From Clostridiales bacterium (GTDB taxonomy: Bacteria; Bacillota; Clostridia; Lachnospirales; Lachnospiraceae): a DNA stretch of 29,068 nucleotides. Location: assembly GCA_018376135.1 (NCBI GenBank), contig JAHABX010000033.1, positions 1-29,068 of the forward strand, written 5' to 3'. Positions within the stretch are counted from its first letter, which is position 1. The number at the start of each line of letters is the position of its first letter. This document shows positions 16,147-24,676 of the stretch, in pieces. Under the pieces are notes generated by a model that was not told the origin of the DNA, did no database searches, and was given only the letters and a program-made list of their open reading frames with translations. A program made the position numbers and the translations under genes.

Positions 16147-18084
16147 TCAGTCCTTCAGTTCTCTGGAGGGCAGTCCTTCATGGAGGGCAGTCATATACGT
16201 ATTCCAGATATTGACCGGATAGGTAGAACCTGCAAGTGCACTGACTCCTCTGGGGGAATCAAAGCCCACCCAGATTCCGGTGGTATAGTATGCGGAGTAA
16301 CCCACAAACCATCCGTCAATATTATCATTGGTCGTTCCGGTCTTGCCGGCGCAGGGCATTCCTTCGATGCCTTTGCCGCGGGCGGTTCCCCGTGTCAGGA
16401 CGCCTTCCAGGATATTGGTCATCTCGCGTGCGGCATCGGGTTCATAGACGGCATGCTCCTTCTGATCCGGCATGACGATGATATTGCCGTCCATATCTGT
16501 GATCATGGTGATGCAGGTGGGTATACGGTAGACGCCTTCATTGGCGAGGGCGGCATATCCGGCGGTCATCTCCAGGGAGCTGGCACCCTTGTTGAAGCCT
16601 CCCAGAGCGGCTGCCAGAGTGTAATCCTCCTCTGTAATGGAGGAGAAGTTCATATCCAGCAGATAGGAAAGCCCCGCTTCGGGAGTCAGCTCACGGAACA
16701 GCTTGTGCGCAACTGTATTCTTGGATTTTTCCACTGCGGTGCGCAGGGAAATGGCACCGGAGTATCCGCCTCCTGCGTTTTCCGGACCGTCCGGTTCTTT
16801 GGAGTCGCTGACGGTGGAAGAGGCGGAATATCCCCGCTCCAGCATGGGCGTATAGACGATCAGAGGCTTGATGGCGCTGCCCGGCTGGCGGAAGCTTAAA
16901 TATGCCCGGTTATAGTCTGTGGAGATCCCTTCCTGGGTTCTGCCGCCTACAATGGCGGTCACAAGACCAGTCTCATTGTCGATGCATACGGCAGAGGACT
17001 GGAGGGCATAGGTTCCGTTGGTGTTCAGCGTGTTGTAGGGCTCCAGCTCGGCATCAATGGTCTCCTGCAGAAGCTTCTGCGCCTCCGGATCGATGGAGGC
17101 GTATACCCGGTACCCTCCGGTATAGAGCTTCCGGTGGCAGGTCTCATAATCCTCTCCGGTGGATTCCATCAGTGCGCGGGTGGCGGATTCGTAAATATAC
17201 GTGTGCGCCCAGGTCCGCGTAAAATCAGGCTGATAGCGCTCCAGTGTAATGGTCTCGGCTGCCGCATGGTCGTATTCCATCTCCGAGATCACACCGTCCT
17301 CATACATGTTTTTCAGGATCAGGTCACGGCGCTTCAGGGTATTGTCCATATGTGTGACCGGATCGTAGCTGCCGGGGCTGTTGGGGATGGCACAGAGGAA
17401 GGCGGCCTCTGACAGCGTCAGGTCTGCTGCATCCTTGCTGAAATATCCCCGGCTTGCCGCCTGGATTCCGTAATAGCCGTTGGAATAGTAGATATTGTTG
17501 ATGTAGAATTCCAGGATCTCTTCCTTGGAATATTTCTTCTCCAGCGCCATGGCAATGAAGATCTCCTCCACCTTGCGCTCCCACTTGACGGTGTGGGTCA
17601 GATAGATGTTCCGCGCAAGCTGCTGAGTGATGGTGCTGCCGCCCTGGGTGATCCGGTTCTTGGACAGAAGGGATTCCACGGAACGCAGGATCGCAAGGGG
17701 ATCAAAGCCGTGGTGCTTATAGAAGCGTTTGTCCTCCACGCTGACAAATGCCTGCTTCACCGTCTCCGGAATCTCCTCTGAGGTCAGGTAAATGATATTT
17801 TTGTCATTTCGAAGCAGAGCGATCAGGCTTCCGTCTGCATCATAGACCTCTCCCGACTGATTGTCCTGAAAATCCTCAATGGAGGACTGCTCCATGACCG
17901 TCTGCGCCTCTTTGTAGAGCTGAAAGACCGTCTGCACATATCCGGTCCGGTAAAAGAGGAAGCATGCGCCTGCCAGCAGGCAGAGCATGGCGATCTGGGA
18001 CAGGCGGAAGAAAAAGCTGCCCATGTCCTTTTTCTTTTTCCGGTGTTTTCTGCTTTTTCTTTTTTTATCAGATAATTCGCTCAT
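16147..18084 (-). CDS. Second class A penicillin-binding protein
   Basis: This 645-residue bifunctional peptidoglycan synthase is shorter than the neighbouring PBP1A and without the Cys-rich tail. It has a strongly basic cytoplasmic start (KKRKSRKHRKKKK) and one membrane helix (about 28-47). The GT51 domain has Glu117 in VEDKRFYKHHG and GGSTITQQLARN. The transpeptidase domain has Ser403 (PGSAIK), the SxN motif Ser454-Lys455-Asn456 and Lys581-TGT. All catalytic positions are intact. Its start overlaps the end of the upstream sigma-54 regulator by four bases, so it is translated in the same message; this is an unexpected pairing. A promoter inside the regulator gene cannot be excluded. Confidence 0.93.
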   Translation of the reverse strand: MSELSDKKRKSRKHRKKKKDMGSFFFRLSQIAMLCLLAGACFLFYRTGYVQTVFQLYKEAQTVMEQSSIEDFQDNQSGEVYDADGSLIALLRNDKNIIYLTSEEIPETVKQAFVSVEDKRFYKHHGFDPLAILRSVESLLSKNRITQGGSTITQQLARNIYLTHTVKWERKVEEIFIAMALEKKYSKEEILEFYINNIYYSNGYYGIQAASRGYFSKDAADLTLSEAAFLCAIPNSPGSYDPVTHMDNTLKRRDLILKNMYEDGVISEMEYDHAAAETITLERYQPDFTRTWAHTYIYESATRALMESTGEDYETCHRKLYTGGYRVYASIDPEAQKLLQETIDAELEPYNTLNTNGTYALQSSAVCIDNETGLVTAIVGGRTQEGISTDYNRAYLSFRQPGSAIKPLIVYTPMLERGYSASSTVSDSKEPDGPENAGGGYSGAISLRTAVEKSKNTVAHKLFRELTPEAGLSYLLDMNFSSITEEDYTLAAALGGFNKGASSLEMTAGYAALANEGVYRIPTCITMITDMDGNIIVMPDQKEHAVYEPDAAREMTNILEGVLTRGTARGKGIEGMPCAGKTGTTNDNIDGWFVGYSAYYTTGIWVGFDSPRGVSALAGSTYPVNIWNTYMTALHEGLPSRELKD

Positions 18085-19988
18085 GTTTTCTCCTTCATGA
18101 TTCCATATTTTTTCATCTTACGCCACAGTGTGCTCGGATGCATGTTCAGATATTCGGCAGCCTTTGTGCGGTTATTGCGGAACAGCGCCAGCGCCTTGAG
18201 AAGCTCGGTGCGTTCATCGTACAGCAGAAGGCTGTCTTCGTGAGTCTCCTCTTCCGGTTCGCCTTTGGAAATGCCGGGCAGGATATCCGGAAGTGCCCGG
18301 TAAATATCCTCGGTGTCTGCCGCCTCCTTCTGACACAGGATGCAGAGCCGCTCGCAGAAATTGCGCATTTCGCGGATATTGCCGTGCCAGGGGTAACGGT
18401 TCAGGATCTGAAGTGCACGGTCGGTCAGCATATTCAGCCTGCATCCGGTACGTTCATGTTCAAAATTGATAAAATGGTTCAGCAGAAGGGAGATATCGGC
18501 ATCTCTTTTTCTGAGGGGCGGAAGATTCAGCTCCAGCACATCCAGACGGTACAGAAGATCCTGCCGAAACTCTCCTTTTGCCACTGCTTCCTTCAGATTC
18601 CGGTTGGTGGCGGAGATGACCCGCACATCCACAGGAATGACCGTGTCATTGCCCAGCCGGATGATCTCTTTTTCCTGAAGGACACGCAGAAGACGGCTCT
18701 GGAGCTTGGGGGAGATATCTCCGATCTCATCCAGGAAAATAGTTCCCCGGTGAGCCATCTCGAAAAAGCCCATCTTACCGCCCTTTGCAGCTCCGGTGAA
18801 GGCGCCCTCCACGTAGCCGAACAGCTCGCTTTCCAGCAGATTCTCCGGGAGAGCGGAGCAGTTGATCGCCACAAAGGGATTGTTCCTTCTGGGACTGCTG
18901 CTGTGGATGCTCTGGGCAAACAGCTCCTTTCCGGTACCGGTCTCACCGTAGATCAGGATATTGGAATCGGAATAGCTGAAATTGACGGCATCAGAGATGA
19001 CCGAATCCATGATCGGGCTGTTGTGGATGATCTGGGAGAAATGGTATTTTGCTTTGAAGCCGGACTGGTGCATCTTCTTACGGATCTGCCCTTCCTCCGC
19101 CTGTATCTGCGCGGCATTCTGGAAGGTCAGCACACAGCCTGCGTTGTCGTATTCCCCCTCTATGGGAACGCAGTTCACTACGAAGGGAAGGTCCCGGCAG
19201 TAATGCAGCTCGGACAGTACCTTCTTTCCGTTGGAAATGACCTTCTCCACCGGGATGTCGGGGAAATATTCCTGGATCGGGTGTCCGATAAAGGAGGTCT
19301 TCACATCCTTCAAAAGAGAGTGACAGCAGGTATTGGCAAAGGTGATATAGCCCTGCCGGTTGGCGGACATGATCCCCTGGAAGGAATAGTTCATAATATT
19401 GGCGATCTCATTGCTGCGTTCCTTTTCCCGGAAGGAGATCTCTGCCGCCACCTTTGCCTCTGCAATGGCATTGTTAATGGACTCTCTTCCGGTCTCGATC
19501 ATGACTGCCGGAACCTGATATTTTCCGGCGATCATGACGGTGGTATAGCCGCCTACGATGGCGCTGTTCCCGTCTGCGATCGCCTGTCGGATCTTTTCCT
19601 CCAGCTGTGTCTCATCTACGATGGGATAGACGGTGATCTCAATATCGGGATAGATGGCAACGGCATTTTCAGAGCCGTAGACCATGTTGAATGCGCCTAC
19701 CAGGGCAATGCGCTTATCCGATGTAAGGAGACGGCATTTGTCAATGGCGGCAATGACGTCGTAGCCGGATACCTTCAGCTCCGCGCAGAGAATGCCCTTA
19801 TTCTGCATGCTGTGGGCGGTGAAGCCCCGGGCGATCGCCACGTCTGCATTGATATTGTCTACGGGATTGTTGAAAAAGTCCTGTATCACCTCATATTGAA
19901 AATCATCATGGTCGGGACGCTCGGAAAAGACCTGATGGATGGTAGGGACCATCTCCGGATATGGGGCGAAGAAAACCAGTCGTATCAT
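18081..19988 (-). CDS. PrpR-type sigma-54-dependent transcriptional activator
   Basis: This enhancer-binding protein activates RpoN promoters, with 635 residues. Domains in order: a PrpR N-terminal effector domain (about 1-175), a helical linker, a PAS domain (about 195-295), a sigma-54 AAA+ domain (about 318-550) and a Fis-type helix-turn-helix (about 595-630). Walker A is GETGTGKE (348-355), GAFTGA is at 395-400 and contacts sigma-54, and Walker B is GTIFLDEIGD (415-424). I place the start at 19988 because GGAGG lies 7 nt upstream. The frame stays open 53 codons further but that part contains the promoter. It faces two TTT operons that both have sigma-54 promoters, so it is their probable activator. 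The ligand is unknown, perhaps a small carboxylate. Confidence 0.93.
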   Translation of the reverse strand: MIRLVFFAPYPEMVPTIHQVFSERPDHDDFQYEVIQDFFNNPVDNINADVAIARGFTAHSMQNKGILCAELKVSGYDVIAAIDKCRLLTSDKRIALVGAFNMVYGSENAVAIYPDIEITVYPIVDETQLEEKIRQAIADGNSAIVGGYTTVMIAGKYQVPAVMIETGRESINNAIAEAKVAAEISFREKERSNEIANIMNYSFQGIMSANRQGYITFANTCCHSLLKDVKTSFIGHPIQEYFPDIPVEKVISNGKKVLSELHYCRDLPFVVNCVPIEGEYDNAGCVLTFQNAAQIQAEEGQIRKKMHQSGFKAKYHFSQIIHNSPIMDSVISDAVNFSYSDSNILIYGETGTGKELFAQSIHSSSPRRNNPFVAINCSALPENLLESELFGYVEGAFTGAAKGGKMGFFEMAHRGTIFLDEIGDISPKLQSRLLRVLQEKEIIRLGNDTVIPVDVRVISATNRNLKEAVAKGEFRQDLLYRLDVLELNLPPLRKRDADISLLLNHFINFEHERTGCRLNMLTDRALQILNRYPWHGNIREMRNFCERLCILCQKEAADTEDIYRALPDILPGISKGEPEEETHEDSLLLYDERTELLKALALFRNNRTKAAEYLNMHPSTLWRKMKKYGIMKEKT

Positions 19989-20123
19989 GAAGTATCCTCC
20001 GTGTATGGGATGATCGGTTCCGGCAGATTCAAATGCTGTTAAAGCATGTGTGCGGGCTGTTAAGGATGCGTAAAACTGTGCCGGAAACCTGTATTTTTCA
20101 TATTGCAAAAGGTTGCGGTTGGT

Positions 20124-20152
20124 ATAGTATCTGCAATTATAATACATGACAA
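20124..20152 (-). promoter_or_regulatory. Predicted sigma-A promoter of the PrpR-type regulator
   Basis: On the minus strand TTGTCA (20147-20152) and TACTAT (20124-20129) are separated by 17 bp, both close to consensus. The site lies about 136 bp before the start codon at 19988 and directly abuts the AATGCAA pair. The activator could therefore control its own gene. The 19989-20311 gap between the divergent genes otherwise holds a ~130-nt leader without any recognised motif. Confidence 0.65.
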
Positions 20153-20170
20153 TGCAAAGAAATGCAAATA
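20151..20170 (+). promoter_or_regulatory. Putative upstream activator site: two AATGCAAA words 10 bp apart
   Basis: AATGCAAA begins at 20151 and again at 20161, one helical turn apart, about 90 bp upstream of the sigma-54 promoter. More TGCAA/TTGCA words lie around it (20103-20108, 20132-20136). The same 10-bp phased word occurs upstream of the second operon. This is typical placement for an enhancer-binding protein, but binding by the neighbouring regulator is inference. Confidence 0.5.
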
Positions 20171-20201
20171 TCTGAAGCGGAAAAACAAGAGGAAAAACCA
20201 G

Positions 20202-20236
20202 GGTTTTTGCAAAAAAACCGGATTTTTGCAGAAAAA
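20202..20236 (+). promoter_or_regulatory. Two TTTTTGCA dyads just upstream of the sigma-54 promoter
   Basis: TTTTTGCA occurs at 20204-20211 and 20223-20230, 19 bp apart. The first extends to a perfect 12-bp palindrome, TTTTTGCAAAAA (20204-20215). They span about -64 to -38 relative to the predicted start. They share the TGCA core with the farther sites and could be low-affinity activator sites or a repressor target. Confidence 0.4.
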
Positions 20237-20241
20237 ACAGA

Positions 20242-20257
20242 TGGCATGCCGATTGCT
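20242..20257 (+). promoter_or_regulatory. Sigma-54 promoter of the first TTT operon
   Basis: TGGCATGCCGATTGCT matches the RpoN consensus TGGCAC-G-N4-TTGCW at all but one defined position, with GG at 20243-20244 and GC at 20255-20256 at the required 10-bp spacing. Expected transcript start is about 20268, giving a leader of about 44 nt before tctC. Confidence 0.85.
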
Positions 20258-20311
20258 TTATAAAAAGGCATCAGAAAAATGGCAGAAAAAAGCAGAATGG
20301 AGGACTTTTTT

Positions 20312-21340
20312 ATGAAGAAAAGAAACATTGCATTACTGATGGCAGCCATGATGGCTGTGGGAGCAGTCGGCTGCGGAAGCAAACCGGCAGAAGAGACCGA
20401 GACACCGGCAGCAGGAACAGAGACGGACAGCGAGGCACCGGCAGCGGGAGGAGACGGATACTTTTCCGGCAAGACGGTGGAGATGATCGTACCGTGGGCA
20501 GCCGGAGGCGGAGCGGACACGGCATGCCGTCTGATCTGTGCATATGTGGAGAGAGAGCTGGGCTGCACCATTGTGATCAACAATGTGGCAGGAGGCGGCG
20601 GAAGCATCGGTCTGGCTCAGCTTACAGACATGGAGCCGGACGGATCGGCATTTGCATATTTTGCAAATACGGACTCCAACGGTGACATCATGCTGGAGGG
20701 TGTTCCCTATACGGCAGAGGATTTTGCACCGGTATGTAAGTTTGCTGCAGATCCCCATATTATCCTTGCATCCAATGCATCCGGTATCGCGGATATGGAG
20801 AGCCTGATCGCAGCAGGTGCGGACGGCAAGACCATGTGGGGAATCGGAGGAGCCTGGTCTCACTGGGATTTCCTGAAGCTGGAATTTGAGGAAGCAACCG
20901 GAGCCAGCTATAAGCGTCTTGTGTATGACGGAGGAGCAACTGCCATGACAGATGTCATGAGCGGTGACTGTACCGTGGCAACTCCTTTTGTATCAGAAGC
21001 ACTGACATCCATCGATGCAGGTGAGGCAGTGCCCATCGCTGTTACCAGTGCAGAGAGAAATCCTTCCTGTCCGGATATTCCGACCGTAGCGGAGCTTGGC
21101 TATGAGGGCTTTGATTCTACCATGTGGAGAGGCTTTGTGGCACCGGCAGGAACTCCGGAGGATGTGTTAAGAGAGTTTGCGGATGCAGTAGAAGCAGTGT
21201 GCGCCAACGAGGAATTCCAGGCGGCAGCAACTCAGTCCGGTGTAACGGTTGACTTTACCGGTTATGATGAGTTCCAGGATTTCTACTGGGAGAATCATGA
21301 ATCTGTAAAGGCTTATTATGAAGCAAATGCAGGTATGTAA
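20312..21340 (+). CDS. tctC: TTT solute-binding lipoprotein TctC (first copy)
   Basis: This is the extracytoplasmic binding protein of a tripartite tricarboxylate transporter (Bug family), which captures a carboxylate and delivers it to TctAB. The signal peptide ends in a lipobox with Cys21 (AVGC), followed by a Glu/Ala/Pro-rich linker. The mature domain opens with GKTVEMIVPWAAGGGADTAC and continues with GGGGSIGLAQL; these are the two Bug-family ligand-loop motifs. I chose the ATG at 20312 because GGAGG lies 8 nt upstream and the signal peptide starts there; an in-frame ATG 11 codons earlier lacks both. It is the first gene of tctCBA and is paralogous, with long identical blocks, to the gene at 23573. 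The ligand cannot be read from the sequence. Confidence 0.93.
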   Translation: MKKRNIALLMAAMMAVGAVGCGSKPAEETETPAAGTETDSEAPAAGGDGYFSGKTVEMIVPWAAGGGADTACRLICAYVERELGCTIVINNVAGGGGSIGLAQLTDMEPDGSAFAYFANTDSNGDIMLEGVPYTAEDFAPVCKFAADPHIILASNASGIADMESLIAAGADGKTMWGIGGAWSHWDFLKLEFEEATGASYKRLVYDGGATAMTDVMSGDCTVATPFVSEALTSIDAGEAVPIAVTSAERNPSCPDIPTVAELGYEGFDSTMWRGFVAPAGTPEDVLREFADAVEAVCANEEFQAAATQSGVTVDFTGYDEFQDFYWENHESVKAYYEANAGM

Positions 21341-21369
21341 AAGATACATAGAAGATAGGAGGGATTATT

Positions 21370-21822
21370 TTGAAGAAGAGTATGCCTGATGTGATCTGTT
21401 CTCTGGTGCTGCTGGTATTTCTGACAACCCTTGCACTGCAGGTTCCGGAGATTCCTGAGGTGTCCAGAACATATCCGATTTTCCTTCTGGCAGTTGCCTA
21501 TATCATGAGCTTCTGGCTGCTGTTCAGAAGCCTTGGAAAGCTGAAGGGAGAAGAAAAGCAGCCGACAGAGGTTGCGGCACAGACGCGGATCATCCTGCCT
21601 TACTGTGTGATGATCGCCGTGTATCTGTTCCTGATGAGCAGGATCGGATACATTATTTCCACGATTGTATTTATGATCGCTTCTCTGATCTACCTGAAAT
21701 TAAAGAATAAAGTATTAATGGTACTGATCAGTGTCATCACGACCATTCTTATTTACCTCATGTTCTCGAATTTCCTTGGTGTGATCCTGCCGAGAGCAAG
21801 CTGGTTTAATCTTGGATTCTGA
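21370..21822 (+). CDS. tctB: TTT small membrane subunit TctB (first copy)
   Basis: TctB is the 4-helix small membrane subunit of the TTT transporter. The 150-residue product has four hydrophobic stretches (about 8-24, 36-54, 78-96 and 98-140, the last covering two helices). The start is a TTG with an excellent AGGAGGG site 6 nt upstream, beginning MKKSMPDV. It lies 29 bp after tctC and 20 bp before tctA, so the genes form one operon. The copy at 24715 has the same TTG start and the same leader arrangement. Confidence 0.9.
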   Translation: MKKSMPDVICSLVLLVFLTTLALQVPEIPEVSRTYPIFLLAVAYIMSFWLLFRSLGKLKGEEKQPTEVAAQTRIILPYCVMIAVYLFLMSRIGYIISTIVFMIASLIYLKLKNKVLMVLISVITTILIYLMFSNFLGVILPRASWFNLGF

Positions 21823-21842
21823 CAGAAAGGAGCGAGTGAGTT

Positions 21843-23327
21843 ATGGAAAATATTTTAATTGGTTTTGCCAATGTGTTTCAGATCAGTAATCTTTTTATCT
21901 GCATTGGCGGTCTGTTCGTGGGCGTACTGTTCGGTGCGCTGCCGGGCTTCTCGGCAACCATGGCGGTGGCAGTCTTTGTGCCGTTTACCTATGTAATGGA
22001 GCCGGGACCCGCGCTTCTGCTTCTGAGTGCTCTGTACTGCGGAGGTGTGTATGGCGGTTCGATCCCTGCCGTGCTGGTGGGTATTCCCGGAACTCCGGCA
22101 TCTGCGCCGACAGCTCTGGAGGGAAAGGCTCTTGTAAGAAAGGGCAAGGCAGGACAGGCACTGAATCTGGTAACGCTGGGCTCCTGCTTTGGAGGCTTTG
22201 TCAGCTCTGTGGCACTGCTCATCTGTGCGCCTCTGCTGGCGAAGATCGCAAAGATGGTAGGACAGCCGGAGCAGATGTTTGTGGCGATCTTCGGTCTTTC
22301 CGTGGTTGTTATGCTGTCTCAGGATAACCTGTTCAAAGGACTCATGGTAGCGTTTGTCAGTCTTCTGCTTGCTACCTTTGGTCAGGATCCGGTGGAGGGC
22401 TTTCCGCGTTTTACTTACGGATTGTCTGAGCTGACCGGAGGCTTCTCGGTCGTTCCGGTGCTGATCGGTATCTTCTCTCTTCCGGAGGTGTTCCGGATGC
22501 TGGAGGATCCTTTTGGCAAGATGTCCGAATCCGGTAAGGTCGGATCTATGAAGCTGGAAAAGGGAATTGTTAAAAATAACTGGATCAATGCATGGCGTTC
22601 TACGATCATGGGTGTGATCGTCGGTATCATCCCGGCGGCAGGACCGGATATTGCGGCATTCTTATGCTACAACGAGGCAAAGAAAGCATCCAAACATCCG
22701 GAGGAGTTTGGAAACGGAAGCGCAGAGGGTATCATTGCAGCGGAGTGCGGCAATAACGCGGTTACCGGCGGTTCCCTGATCCCTCTTCTGACCCTTGGTA
22801 TTCCGGGAAGTGCTCCGGCAGCGATCTTCCTGGGAGCCATGATCATTCACGGTATGCGTCCTGGTCCAACCATGTTTACCCAGCACGCGGATGCGGTGTA
22901 TACCATGATCATCGGTTTTGCACTGATCAATATTCTGATGTATTTTGTAGGTATGCTGTTCTGCAAATGCGGAAGTCTGATCCTGGTCATTCCGAAGTCC
23001 ATTCTGGCAACGGTAATCGTGGTTCTTGCATCCGTAGGTACCTTTGCAACCAATAAGAATATGTTTGATGTATATGTGATGTTCGTTGCAGGTATTATCG
23101 CTTACATCATGCTGAGAAATGATTTCCCGATCGCGCCGATCGCGCTGGCTCTTCTTCTCGGTACGACCATGGAAAAGGCAATGTCCCTGACCCGTACCAT
23201 GTATGAGGGCGAGCTGTACATGATCTTCACAAGACCGCTGACCACCGGACTTGCATTATTTACCGTCTTCTCCTTTGTATTCCCGCTGGTAAAGATGGCA
23301 AGGGACAAGAAAAAGACCATTGCATAG
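21843..23327 (+). CDS. tctA: TTT large membrane subunit TctA (first copy)
   Basis: This is the 494-residue permease of the TTT transporter, with about 12 hydrophobic segments, driven by a cation gradient. Family signatures include the GALPGFSATMAVAVFVPFTY stretch near residue 30, YCGGVYGGSIPAVLVGIPGTP and TLGIPGSAPAAIFLGAMIIH, the internal repeat typical of TctA. It starts 20 bp after tctB with AAAGGAG upstream. It is almost collinear with the copy at 25188, including identical blocks over the second half, so both probably move the same class of substrate. Confidence 0.93.
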   Translation: MENILIGFANVFQISNLFICIGGLFVGVLFGALPGFSATMAVAVFVPFTYVMEPGPALLLLSALYCGGVYGGSIPAVLVGIPGTPASAPTALEGKALVRKGKAGQALNLVTLGSCFGGFVSSVALLICAPLLAKIAKMVGQPEQMFVAIFGLSVVVMLSQDNLFKGLMVAFVSLLLATFGQDPVEGFPRFTYGLSELTGGFSVVPVLIGIFSLPEVFRMLEDPFGKMSESGKVGSMKLEKGIVKNNWINAWRSTIMGVIVGIIPAAGPDIAAFLCYNEAKKASKHPEEFGNGSAEGIIAAECGNNAVTGGSLIPLLTLGIPGSAPAAIFLGAMIIHGMRPGPTMFTQHADAVYTMIIGFALINILMYFVGMLFCKCGSLILVIPKSILATVIVVLASVGTFATNKNMFDVYVMFVAGIIAYIMLRNDFPIAPIALALLLGTTMEKAMSLTRTMYEGELYMIFTRPLTTGLALFTVFSFVFPLVKMARDKKKTIA

Positions 23328-23333
23328 AGTGAT

Positions 23334-23366
23334 AAAATGCAATAAAATGCAATGAAATGTGCAATG
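23334..23366 (+). promoter_or_regulatory. Putative upstream activator site of the second TTT operon
   Basis: AAATGCAAT repeats at 23335 and 23345, exactly 10 bp apart, with a third imperfect copy (ATGTGCAAT) ending near 23365. TTTGCA follows at 23383-23388. The array lies about 160 bp upstream of the sigma-54 promoter. It repeats the word and phasing seen upstream of the first operon, which argues for one shared activator. Confidence 0.5.
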
Positions 23367-23437
23367 AAATACAAATGTAAAATTTGCATAAAGAAATACC
23401 TATAAAAGCGCTAAGTATTTGTTAAAAAATTATAAAC

Positions 23438-23470
23438 TCTGAAAAGTGCCGTATATTCAGCATTTTCAGA
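23438..23470 (+). repeat. Inverted repeat between the two TTT operons
   Basis: TCTGAAAA-G-TGC (23438-23449) pairs with GCA-TTTTCAGA (23460-23470) around a 10-nt loop, with one bulged G. There is no T-run afterwards. It may be a weak end signal for the first operon, or a second DNA-binding dyad about 40-70 bp upstream of the sigma-54 promoter. A smaller GCCC/GGGC dyad follows at 23492-23502. Confidence 0.45.
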
Positions 23471-23507
23471 AGGAAGGTGAAAAAAAGAGAGGCCCTCCGG
23501 GCAAAGT

Positions 23508-23523
23508 TGGCATAAGGTTTGCT
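23508..23523 (+). promoter_or_regulatory. Sigma-54 promoter of the second TTT operon
   Basis: TGGCATAAGGTTTGCT keeps GG (23509-23510), GC (23521-23522), the 10-bp spacing and TTGCT of the RpoN consensus. Expected transcript start is about 23534, 39 nt before tctC. It means the second copy has its own regulated start and is not only a read-through product. Confidence 0.82.
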
Positions 23524-23572
23524 CTATAATAGGACAACCAAATAAATGAAAATTTCATGGAGGGTATGAAAA

Positions 23573-24619
23573 ATGAAAAGAAAAAGTTTGGCATTACTGA
23601 TGGCAGCAGTGATGGCGCTGGGCATGGCTGGATGCGGAGCAAAAGAAGAAGCTCCTGCAGATGCACCGGCAGCAGAGACTGAGGCACCGGCAGAGGAAGG
23701 CGCTGAGTCCGCAGAAGCACCGACCGGCGGAGACGGATTCTACGCAGGCAAGACGGTAGAGATGATCGTTCCGTGGGGAGCAGGCGGCGGAGCAGATACC
23801 GCATGCCGTCTGATCTGTTCTTACATTGAGAAAGAACTGGGCTGCACGATCGTGATCAACAACATTACCGGCGGCGGCGGAAGTATCGGACTTGCACAGC
23901 TGGTAGATGCCAATGCAGACGGACTTACCTATGCATACTTCGCAAACACGGATTCCAACGGCGATATCATGCTGGAGGGTGTTCCTTACACCGTAGATGA
24001 TTTTGCACCGGTATGTAAATTTGCAGCTGACCCGCACATCATCCTTGCATCCAATGCATCCGGTATCACGGATCTGGACGGACTGGTTGCAGCAGGCGCT
24101 GACGGCAAGACCTTATGGGGAATCGGCGGAGCATGGACTCACTGGGATTTCCTGAAGCTGGAGTTCGAGGAAGCGACCGGAACCAGCTACAAGCGCCTTA
24201 CCTATGATGGAGGCGCATCCGTTATTACTGATATCATGAATGGTGACTGTACCGTAGGTACTCCGTTCGTATCTGAGGCTCTTTCCGCTATCGATGCAGG
24301 TGAGGCAGTGCCGATCGCGATCACCAGTGCAGAGAGAAATGAAGCATGCCCGGATATCCCGACTGTAGCAGAGCTTGGCTATGAAGGATTTGAGTCTACC
24401 ATGTGGAGAGGTTTCGTAGCTCCTGTAGGAACTCCGGAAGAGGCTATGAGAGAGTTTGCAGAGGCAGTTGGAACTGTATGTGAGAACGAGGAGTTCATAG
24501 CAGCAGCAGTTCAGTCCGGTGTTACCGTTGACTACACTGACTTTGATGCTTTCCAGGAGTTCTATCTTGAGAATCATGAGTCTGTAAAAGCTTACTACGA
24601 AGCAAACGCAGACATGTAA
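23573..24619 (+). CDS. tctC: TTT solute-binding lipoprotein TctC (second copy)
   Basis: This is the paralogue of the binding protein at 20312, with 348 residues. It has a signal peptide with lipobox MAGC (Cys21), then a linker rich in Ala/Glu/Pro that differs in sequence from the first copy. The mature domain has GKTVEMIVPWGAGGGADTAC and GGGGSIGLAQL, nearly the same as in copy one. Differences concentrate in the linker and at scattered surface-type positions; the ligand loops are almost unchanged, so the two proteins probably bind related compounds. The start at 23573 has GGAGGG 8 nt upstream. It is first in a four-gene unit ending in an amidohydrolase. A hairpin lies just after it. Confidence 0.93.
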   Translation: MKRKSLALLMAAVMALGMAGCGAKEEAPADAPAAETEAPAEEGAESAEAPTGGDGFYAGKTVEMIVPWGAGGGADTACRLICSYIEKELGCTIVINNITGGGGSIGLAQLVDANADGLTYAYFANTDSNGDIMLEGVPYTVDDFAPVCKFAADPHIILASNASGITDLDGLVAAGADGKTLWGIGGAWTHWDFLKLEFEEATGTSYKRLTYDGGASVITDIMNGDCTVGTPFVSEALSAIDAGEAVPIAITSAERNEACPDIPTVAELGYEGFESTMWRGFVAPVGTPEEAMREFAEAVGTVCENEEFIAAAVQSGVTVDYTDFDAFQEFYLENHESVKAYYEANADM

Positions 24620-24652
24620 TCTACTGAAATCAATCTGGATTTGTTTAAGGTG

Positions 24653-24676
24653 ACCGGGCGGTATATTCTGCCCGGT
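24653..24676 (+). terminator. Intercistronic hairpin after the second tctC
   Basis: ACCGGGC (24653-24659) pairs perfectly with GCCCGGT (24670-24676) across a 10-nt loop, without a T-run. It is likely a partial terminator or a 3'-end stabiliser that raises binding protein over membrane subunits. The first operon has only 29 nt here and lacks it. Confidence 0.6.

Noticed and set aside
17964..20042. 692-aa plus-strand frame opposite the sigma-54 regulator
   Set aside because: It mirrors a regulator with complete domains, has no plausible ribosome site and shows no recognisable domain.
19989..20147. N-terminal extension of the PrpR-type regulator (53 codons)
   Set aside because: The extension covers the predicted promoter, and GGAGG sits 7 nt before the internal ATG at 19988, where family similarity begins.
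23402..23416. Possible CcpA cre site (ATAAAAGCGCTAAGT)
   Set aside because: It has the central CG but differs from the cre consensus at two defined positions, including the first G; too weak to annotate.
23438..23470. Strong terminator between the TTT operons
   Set aside because: The dyad is real but has no T-run after it, so I list it only as an inverted repeat.
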